Part shown: piece by piece, positions 6,697 to 10,989 of the stretch
Layout of the letters: each line of letters begins with the position of its first letter
Position numbering within the stretch: the stretch's first letter is position 1
Assembly: GCA_015662175.1 (NCBI GenBank)
Contig: DQUR01000287.1
Span: 1 to 10,989, forward strand
Origin: Thermococcus paralvinellae
GTDB lineage: Archaea; Methanobacteriota_B; Thermococci; Thermococcales; Thermococcaceae
Reading direction: 5' to 3'
Length of the DNA stretch: 10,989 nt
Notes under the pieces: model-generated
Told to the model about the DNA's origin: nothing
What the model saw: only the letters and a program-made list of their open reading frames with translations
Databases searched by the model: none
Made by a program: the position numbers and the translations under genes

Positions 6697-7371
6697 ATGG
6701 GACTGATAAGTGATGGGGACAAGAAGGTTATTAGGGAGAAATTTTTCTCAAAACTGACCAACCCGGTCAAGCTCATCGTGTTCGTGGGTAAAGACAACTG
6801 TCAGTATTGCGAACAGCTAAAACAGCTCGTCCAAGAGCTTAGTGAGCTAAGTGATTTGGTAAGTTACGAAATCCACGACTTTGACACTGAAAAGGAACTT
6901 GCGGAGAAATACAGGATTGACAGAGCTCCAGCCGTAGTAATCACACAGAATGGAAAGGACTTGGGGGTTAGATACTTTGGACTTCCAGCTGGACATGAGT
7001 TTGGAGCATTCCTCGAGGACATAGTTGATGTGTCAAACGGCAAAACTGACCTGATGCCAGACACGAAGGAAACCCTCAAAAGCATTGACAAAGACGTTCG
7101 GATTTATGTCTTCGTAACACCAACATGCCCATACTGTCCAATGGCGGTTAGAATGGCCCACAAGTTTGCCATTGAGAACGCATTGGCTGGAAAGAACAAA
7201 ATACTTGGAGACATGATTGAGGCCATAGAGTATCCTGACCTGGCAGACAGATACAATGTAATGGCAGTTCCAAAGGTCGTTATCCGTGTAAACGGAGAGG
7301 ATAGAGTCGAGTTTGAGGGCGCTTATCCGGAGAAAATATTCCTTGAGAAGCTTCTTGAAGCCCTCGAATGA
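6697..7371 (+). CDS. pdo: Protein disulfide oxidoreductase (tandem glutaredoxin/thioredoxin folds)
   Basis: This 224-residue protein has two thioredoxin-fold units and catalyses thiol-disulfide exchange in cytoplasmic proteins, which commonly carry disulfides in hyperthermophiles. Unit N (about 1-115) holds the redox motif C35-Q-Y-C38, and unit C (about 120-224) holds C144-P-Y-C147. The cis-proline loops are RAPAVV in unit N and MAVPKVV in unit C. The sequence closely follows the Pyrococcus furiosus enzyme as I remember it (MGLISD start and FEGAYPEK near the end). The ATG at 6697 is chosen from its ribosome binding site. It is divergent from surR, with SurR-type operators between; in P. furiosus the equivalent gene belongs to the sulfur response. 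trmY follows after 19 nt on the same strand. Confidence 0.95.
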   Translation: MGLISDGDKKVIREKFFSKLTNPVKLIVFVGKDNCQYCEQLKQLVQELSELSDLVSYEIHDFDTEKELAEKYRIDRAPAVVITQNGKDLGVRYFGLPAGHEFGAFLEDIVDVSNGKTDLMPDTKETLKSIDKDVRIYVFVTPTCPYCPMAVRMAHKFAIENALAGKNKILGDMIEAIEYPDLADRYNVMAVPKVVIRVNGEDRVEFEGAYPEKIFLEKLLEALE

Positions 7372-7385
7372 TTTTTAAATTTTTA
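7372..7385 (+). terminator. T-rich stretch between pdo and trmY
   Basis: TTTTTAAAT followed by TTTTT lies directly after the pdo stop codon. It could act as a leaky oligo-T terminator. It is too close to the trmY start (6-19 nt) to be that gene's TATA box, so trmY presumably depends on read-through. Confidence 0.3.
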
Positions 7386-7390
7386 CGGCG

Positions 7391-7999
7391 ATGATGAGGA
7401 TTTTCATAATCAAGGCAAACCATGCCCATACAAAAGCGGATTTCAGTCTAAAAGACCTGCCCGGAACAAGCGGTAGAATCGACCTGCTCTGCCGGAGCGT
7501 CAACTCCGCATTTTTACTCTCTCATGGTTTTCGTAAAAATGTTAGGGTTTGGCTAAACTTAAATGGTCCGCCGGATCCACCTAAAACCATTCGATTTGAA
7601 GGTTATGAGATCAGGCCTAAAACAATAAATCCGGATGAGAGAAGCATTGCAAAGTTGATAACCAAGGCACTGGTAGCTGGTGAAAAAATAAGGGAGCCCA
7701 GCAAAGAGCACCAGGTCCTACCTGGAATTTACATCAGCAATTTAACCTTTGAACATGTGGTAAGAAAAACCATCAAGATTGCAAAGCTCTACTATCTTCA
7801 CGAGGAGGGCAAACCAATAACCGAGGTTAACTTTAAAGGAAACGTTGCATTTGTTCTCGGGGATCACATTGGACTTACTGAAGAGGATGAAGCTTTTCTT
7901 GAGGACATAGCAGAAAAAGTCAGCGTTGGCAGAAAGAGTTACCTAACCTCACACGTCATTGCTTACGTTAACATCTACCTTGATAATCTGAGGATTTAG
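7391..7999 (+). CDS. trmY: tRNA (pseudouridine-54 N1)-methyltransferase TrmY
   Basis: This 202-residue SPOUT-class methyltransferase (COG1901/DUF358) makes N1-methylpseudouridine at tRNA position 54, after Pus10 has formed the pseudouridine. Family-typical blocks are [18 protein letters not shown] (23-40), [12 protein letters not shown] (74-85), FVLGDHIGL (154-162) and the C-terminal trefoil-knot segment [16 protein letters not shown] (177-192), which binds SAM. It starts at tandem ATG codons (7391 and 7394). No strong ribosome binding site is visible, so the exact initiator is uncertain by one codon. It lies 19 nt downstream of pdo and is probably cotranscribed with it. The stop codon TAG overlaps the stop of the convergent minus-strand gene by 4 bp. 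Confidence 0.93.
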   Translation: MMRIFIIKANHAHTKADFSLKDLPGTSGRIDLLCRSVNSAFLLSHGFRKNVRVWLNLNGPPDPPKTIRFEGYEIRPKTINPDERSIAKLITKALVAGEKIREPSKEHQVLPGIYISNLTFEHVVRKTIKIAKLYYLHEEGKPITEVNFKGNVAFVLGDHIGLTEEDEAFLEDIAEKVSVGRKSYLTSHVIAYVNIYLDNLRI

Positions 8000-8451
8000 C
8001 TTTCCTTTTCGAATTCAAGCTTTAATGCTGTGTGCTCCTGCTTAATTTTCTCTACAAGCTGTGAAATCTCATCACTTAACTCCTTCAGCTTTTCTGACAG
8101 CTTGCTGAGTTCTTCAATTACAAGTTCGAGAGCTTTCTCGCTCTCCTCTATCTCCCGCATGGCCTCTGCAAGTTTCTCTTCCTCCTCCTTTTTATACACC
8201 TCCACCCTCAGGCTGTCATAGTTCCATTCAATTCTTCCATCTTTGATCTCAAACTCCACTTCAATCCTTATAACGTCCTCCTTTTTCACGCCCATCTCCT
8301 GGAACTTGCTAAAGAGGTGCTGATTGAGCTCTGCCGCGGCCCTCACAACCTCTTCCGGATTAGCCTTTCCTCTCGTAATTGCAAATAGAACTTTTCTCAC
8401 TTTGTTTGCATAACCGGCCGCCCTAACAAAACCAGTTACAAGACGGGGCAT
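7996..8451 (-). CDS. Protein with conserved N-terminal domain and coiled-coil tail (possible DUF2258/ThermoDBP-related)
   Basis: This is a 151-residue protein with two parts. Residues 1-85 ([20 protein letters not shown] at the start, then a strand-rich stretch [20 protein letters not shown]) look like a compact alpha/beta domain. Residues 88-140 are a long charged heptad helix ([18 protein letters not shown] and onward), a clear coiled coil. The beginning resembles, from memory, archaeal DUF2258 proteins, related to the ThermoDBP single-stranded-DNA-binding group whose RP1 members carry an oligomerising helix; this is uncertain. The frame runs open to 8748, but that extension is antisense to adk and discarded. 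The ATG at 8451 follows GGTGATG by 3 nt; the ATG at 8457 is an alternative. It is divergent from adk with intertwined promoters and convergent with trmY, sharing 4 bp at the stops. Confidence 0.75.
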   Translation of the reverse strand: MPRLVTGFVRAAGYANKVRKVLFAITRGKANPEEVVRAAAELNQHLFSKFQEMGVKKEDVIRIEVEFEIKDGRIEWNYDSLRVEVYKKEEEEKLAEAMREIEESEKALELVIEELSKLSEKLKELSDEISQLVEKIKQEHTALKLEFEKES

Positions 8452-8468
8452 GCTCATCACCACATCCT

Positions 8469-8479
8469 TTTTATATTTT
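8469..8479 (+). promoter_or_regulatory. TATA box of adk
   Basis: TTTTATATTTT, preceded by CC, lies 31-41 nt upstream of the adk ATG, which predicts a start near 8500 and a leader of about 10 nt with GGTGGG (8500-8505) just before the ATG. It lies inside the initial region of the divergent gene's promoter. Confidence 0.5.
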
Positions 8480-8484
8480 AAGCT

Positions 8485-8491
8485 GTATAAA
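8485..8491 (-). promoter_or_regulatory. TATA box of the divergent coiled-coil gene
   Basis: TTTATAC on the minus strand predicts a start near 8462, about 10 nt before the ATG at 8451. It lies between the adk TATA box and the adk start, so the two promoters face each other and overlap. An alternative minus-strand TATA within 8467-8479 would start after the ATG and is not used. Confidence 0.4.
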
Positions 8492-8509
8492 TCACTATCG
8501 GTGGGTTTC

Positions 8510-9184
8510 ATGAACATTCTAATTTTTGGACCCCCCGGAAGTGGAAAATCCACCCATTCGAGGAGGATTGTGGAAAGATATGGCCTAAAATACATATCCT
8601 CGGGAGACATAATCAGGGCAGAGATACGGAAAGGAACCACGCTTGGGAAGGAGATGGAAAAATACCTGGCAAGGGGTGATCTAATTCCCGATACCGTTGT
8701 TAACACCCTCGTTCTCTCAAGGTTGAGGCGAACAAGAAACCACTTCATAATTGACGGCTATCCCAGGACAGCGGAGCAGGTTCTGGCTTTGGAGAACTAT
8801 CTTTATGATCACGGGATAAGACTCGATGCCGCCATTGACATATATATCTCGAAGGAGGAAAGCATCGAGAGAATAAGTGGAAGAAGAATATGCAACCACT
8901 GCGGGGCTGTGTATCACGTTAAATACAAACCATCAAAGATTCCGGGAAAATGCGATGTGTGTGGCGGTGAATTAATCCAGCGAGAGGATGATAGACCCGA
9001 GATAGTTGGCAGGAGATACGATATTTATACCAAAAACATGGAGCCCATAATAAAATTCTACCAGAAACAGGGAATATACGTTCAAATCAACGGTCACGGA
9101 GGAATTGAAGAGGTCTGGGAAAGAATCAGGCCTCTCTTGGATTACATCCACAACAGGGAGAAAAAGAGAAAAGAGCACGAATGA
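8510..9184 (+). CDS. adk: Adenylate kinase, long form with zinc-type LID
   Basis: This 224-residue enzyme interconverts ATP + AMP and 2 ADP. The P-loop GPPGSGKS is at 7-14. The AMP-binding domain includes SSGDIIRAEI at 30-39 and the DGYPRT motif at 82-87. The LID has four cysteines, C128-x2-C131-x16-C148-x2-C151, matching a structural zinc site, followed by DDRPE (160-164) and the phosphate-contacting GRRYDIY. This is the bacterial/eukaryal-type long adenylate kinase, not the short trimeric archaeal AdkA. The frame is open 20 codons further upstream, but that segment overlaps the promoter. The ATG at 8510 follows GGTGGG and begins MNILIFGPPG as the family does. The gene is followed immediately by a MoaD/SAMP-like gene, with which it is probably cotranscribed. 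Confidence 0.95.
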   Translation: MNILIFGPPGSGKSTHSRRIVERYGLKYISSGDIIRAEIRKGTTLGKEMEKYLARGDLIPDTVVNTLVLSRLRRTRNHFIIDGYPRTAEQVLALENYLYDHGIRLDAAIDIYISKEESIERISGRRICNHCGAVYHVKYKPSKIPGKCDVCGGELIQREDDRPEIVGRRYDIYTKNMEPIIKFYQKQGIYVQINGHGGIEEVWERIRPLLDYIHNREKKRKEHE

Positions 9185-9195
9185 AGGTGAGCCCA

Positions 9196-9459
9196 ATGAA
9201 AGTGAAGTTTTACTCCACATTGAGAGACTTAACCGGAAAGAAGGAGGTTGAAATCAGTGTAGCAAGAACCGTAAGGGAACTCCTGGAAAAGCTTGATGAA
9301 ATGTTTTCAGGAATTAAGAAAGAGTTAATCGATGAAGACGGCGATGTCAACGGCATGATACTTGTAAATGGACGTAACATTGTTCACTTAAAGCTCTGGG
9401 ATACCGAGCTAAAGGAGGATGATACAATCCATATATTCCCTCCGGCCGGTGGTGGTTAA
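9196..9459 (+). CDS. MoaD/SAMP-like ubiquitin-fold sulfur carrier or protein modifier
   Basis: This is an 87-residue beta-grasp protein. It begins MKVKFYSTLRDLTGKKEVEI like MoaD family members, has the long helix TVRELLEKLDEMF, and ends FPPAGGG. The free C-terminal diglycine is the residue pair adenylated by E1-like enzymes and converted to thiocarboxylate (molybdopterin synthase small subunit) or conjugated to lysines (archaeal SAMPs). The sequence alone does not separate these roles, and a dual role is common in archaea. An ATG at 9181 overlaps the adk stop (ATGA). I prefer the ATG at 9196, because AAGGTGAGC sits just upstream and the family starts there. Either way it is coupled to adk. 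A 9-bp inverted repeat straddles its stop codon. Confidence 0.88.
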   Translation: MKVKFYSTLRDLTGKKEVEISVARTVRELLEKLDEMFSGIKKELIDEDGDVNGMILVNGRNIVHLKLWDTELKEDDTIHIFPPAGGG

Positions 9460-9487
9460 TGGTGATGTAGAGCCTAAAGCCGGAGGG
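9438..9487. repeat. 9-bp perfect inverted repeat across the moaD-like stop codon
   Basis: CCCTCCGGC (9438-9446) and GCCGGAGGG (9479-9487) are perfect inverted repeats, GC-rich, with a 32-nt loop that contains the stop codon at 9457-9459. In RNA this could form a stem at the 3' end of the adk-moaD transcript. No T run follows, so it is not a classical terminator. Confidence 0.5.
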
Positions 9488-9500
9488 CTCGAGATTTAAG

Positions 9501-9996
9501 ATGGCCCAATACTTCGACAAAATTGCTCACCGGTATGATGCATGGTATCAAACGAAGGCTGGATGGTACGTTGATCGAACCTTCCATGATTAAAAACAGA
9601 AAGAGAAAAGGCACTGGATTTAGGTTGCGGTGCTGGAAATTACACCCTTGAACTCTATAAAAGTGATTGGGGTTGATCTGAGTCAAGAGATGCTCAAAAT
9701 TGCCAAGGCCAAAATCCCAAATGCTCTTTTCATTCGAGCTGATGCATATAACTCGCCATTCAAAAAAGAAGTTTTTGATTTGGTACTGAGCGTCACAATG
9801 TTTGAGCATGAACCTGAAAAAGTTCTAAATGAGGTACATAGAGCATTAAAATCGGGTCCTCATCGGAACCATTGATGGACGAAGCCTATGGTTCATTTTT
9901 AAAGGGCTCAAAAGTATTTTTGTTGAAACGGCATACAGATATGCTCCTGAATTGGAACAAAAATTGAAGGAACAGCGTAAAGCCACGGGACAAAGG
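9501..9996 (+). pseudogene. Broken SAM-dependent methyltransferase remnant
   Basis: The pieces of a class I methyltransferase read in successive frames. Frame A (9501-9590) gives MAQYFDKIAHRYDAWYQ and ends at a TAA at 9591. A loss of one T would explain the break, because the next frame resumes with LKTEREKALDLGCGAGNY, the SAM-binding motif I (about 9590-9661). A second break, probably a deletion of several bases, precedes VIGVDLSQEMLKIAKAKI and continues through SVTMFEHEPEKVLNEVHRAL (9663-9857). A third break precedes VLIGTIDGRSLWFIFKGL and a short tail (9856 to about 9990). The last 40-60 residues usual in the family are absent; recognisable sequence ends where the convergent gene begins. 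The gene is decayed and should not make a functional enzyme. The former substrate cannot be named. The 9996 boundary is only the edge of the next gene. Confidence 0.8.
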
Positions 9997-10989
9997 CTAA
10001 CCCTGCTTGTAAATCACGTACTCCTTGTCCGCTATGAACACGGGCTCAATTCTCCTCCCCCTGACAATCACCTTATCAGCCCCGTATTTTTGTTTGAGAT
10101 TCTCTATGTATTGGGCAAAGACTTGAGGCATTTCCGCATTTACCGTTATTCTGTTTACGCCGGCTTTAACTGAAATGCCCTCCTTAACCGGAACATACTT
10201 TATGATGTCCATGTGAGGCTCAAACGCTGCATTTTCATCTTCGTTGCTCTTTCCCTGTGTTCTAACAAGGTATATTATTGTTGCCCTTAAATATAGGTTA
10301 ACCTTATAGTCCCTGTCAAATTCAGCCGTGAGCTTGAGCTTTCCGCTTTGGCCTTCTTTTAAAACATATATAGGATTAACTGGCTCCCCATTCAGCGTTG
10401 GAATATCAGCCAACACTCCAACCGGACCTTTTTGGATTAGCACAAGCTCATATTTGGTTGCATTTGGGACACTTAGTGTTACCTCAACCGGCTTTTCGTT
10501 GAGGTGGTCTATGCTAACGTTGGTTGCGATTACCTCATCGGCTATCAGCTTTCCATCCCTGTATGCCCTGAGCTTTATTGTGGCATCCTTCACGTCCCTA
10601 CCAAACGCCGAGATGTAGAGCTTCGCTTTATACTCCCCCGGCTCAAGCTTTTTGACCGAAACCCATGTCCCGTTTTTGTATACGTCTATTCTGTAGACTA
10701 TGAATGGATAGAACTCATAAACGTTTATATCCCCCGTTGACTTAACAAGCTGGAAGTTTGGAACTCCATTCCCACCCAAAAACGCCATTCTGAAGAAGTT
10801 GCTGAATGCAACTTTTTGGTATGCTAGGATCGCGTAATTCGGGAATATCCACACAACCCCTGGATAGGTGCCCTGTCCGTTGATAACTTCCCCTGTCTGA
10901 ACAAATATACTCTGTATGGGTTCAAGCTGTTGATTCTCAATCTGGATTACAACTCTCTTGGTTCCATTTTCTTCGAGTACCCTTATGAA
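9997..10989 (-). CDS. Unrecognised beta-rich, possibly extracytoplasmic protein, N-terminus outside the window
   Basis: The minus-strand frame is open from the window's right edge to the TAG at 9997-9999, giving the C-terminal 330 residues. The GTG at 10854 is internal, since the frame continues upstream (for example EPIQSIFVQTGEVINGQG). I do not recognise a family. Most of the visible sequence alternates hydrophobic and polar residues with many Gly, Asn, Thr and Pro, as in beta-sandwich domains. Phrases such as KKLEPGEYKAKLYISAFGRD and PVEVTLSVPNATKYELVLIQK suggest immunoglobulin-like repeats. There is no Cys in the visible part and no C-terminal membrane anchor. An exported or cell-surface role is inferred from composition only; the signal peptide, if any, would lie beyond the window. 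The C-terminal 45 residues (helix MPQVFAQYIENLKQKYG, then strands) look like a separate small element. The gene ends against the methyltransferase remnant. Confidence 0.75.
   Translation of the reverse strand, partial: FIRVLEENGTKRVVIQIENQQLEPIQSIFVQTGEVINGQGTYPGVVWIFPNYAILAYQKVAFSNFFRMAFLGGNGVPNFQLVKSTGDINVYEFYPFIVYRIDVYKNGTWVSVKKLEPGEYKAKLYISAFGRDVKDATIKLRAYRDGKLIADEVIATNVSIDHLNEKPVEVTLSVPNATKYELVLIQKGPVGVLADIPTLNGEPVNPIYVLKEGQSGKLKLTAEFDRDYKVNLYLRATIIYLVRTQGKSNEDENAAFEPHMDIIKYVPVKEGISVKAGVNRITVNAEMPQVFAQYIENLKQKYGADKVIVRGRRIEPVFIADKEYVIYKQG

Noticed and set aside
7391..7397. ATGATGA resembling a box C of a C/D guide RNA
   Set aside because: It is the tandem start codon of trmY, and no box D (CTGA) occurs at a suitable distance.
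8450..8509. 20-codon upstream extension of adk
   Set aside because: It contains the TATA boxes of both divergent genes, and the family begins at the P-loop methionine at 8510, which has its own ribosome binding site.
8696..8704. GTTGTTAAC, a further SurR core match
   Set aside because: It is inside the adk coding sequence with no promoter nearby; two or three chance matches to the six fixed bases are expected in a window this size.
8452..8748. N-terminal extension of the minus-strand coiled-coil gene
   Set aside because: It is the antisense of the adk P-loop and AMP-binding region and lies upstream of the predicted promoter.
9952..10173. Plus-strand frame of 73 codons
   Set aside because: Its first codons are the tail of the methyltransferase remnant, and the rest is the antisense of the minus-strand beta-rich gene.

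Overview
The window looks like a chromosomal segment from a Thermococcales archaeon (Thermococcus, Pyrococcus or Palaeococcus). The grounds are a sulfur-response regulator SurR with its CxxC switch, a Pyrococcus-type double-CxxC protein disulfide oxidoreductase, TrmY, an archaeal type IA topoisomerase and a geranylgeranyl reductase. Archaeal promoter elements, AGGAGGTGATC-type ribosome binding sites and oligo-T ends are also present. The base composition is moderate, and no tRNA, rRNA, CRISPR array or insertion sequence was found. The genus is not resolved.

Left part (1-2310). A 5'-truncated M20 metallo-amidohydrolase ends in an oligo-T tract. It is followed by a well-formed BRE/TATA promoter driving a purine-type phosphoribosyltransferase and, 12 nt later, a small unrecognised protein starting at TTG. 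About 235 nt of non-coding DNA separates this pair from topA.

Centre (2310-7999). DNA topoisomerase I (+) converges on, and overlaps by 26 bp, a minus-strand operon reading surR - 2[4Fe-4S] ferredoxin - geranylgeranyl reductase. Divergent from surR is pdo, followed 19 nt later by trmY. The 146-bp surR/pdo intergenic region carries two matches to the SurR consensus GTTnnnAAC. One fits the extended form (AAC-N5-GTT-N3-AAC) beside the surR TATA box, and the other sits in a 9-bp-arm palindrome upstream of pdo. The layout places a redox-sensing regulator, a thiol-disulfide oxidoreductase, and an electron carrier plus lipid-saturating reductase under one control region.

Right part (7996-10989). 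A minus-strand protein with a coiled-coil tail (possibly DUF2258/ThermoDBP-related) shares stop-codon bases with trmY. It is divergent from adk, with two interlocked promoters in 58 bp. adk overlaps or abuts a MoaD/SAMP-like ubiquitin-fold protein ending in GGG. After it lies a methyltransferase pseudogene with three reading-frame breaks and no C-terminus. The window ends in the C-terminal 330 residues of an unrecognised beta-rich, possibly extracytoplasmic protein on the minus strand.

The most interesting feature is the surR operon, in which genes for archaeal lipid saturation are physically coupled to the master sulfur/redox regulator.
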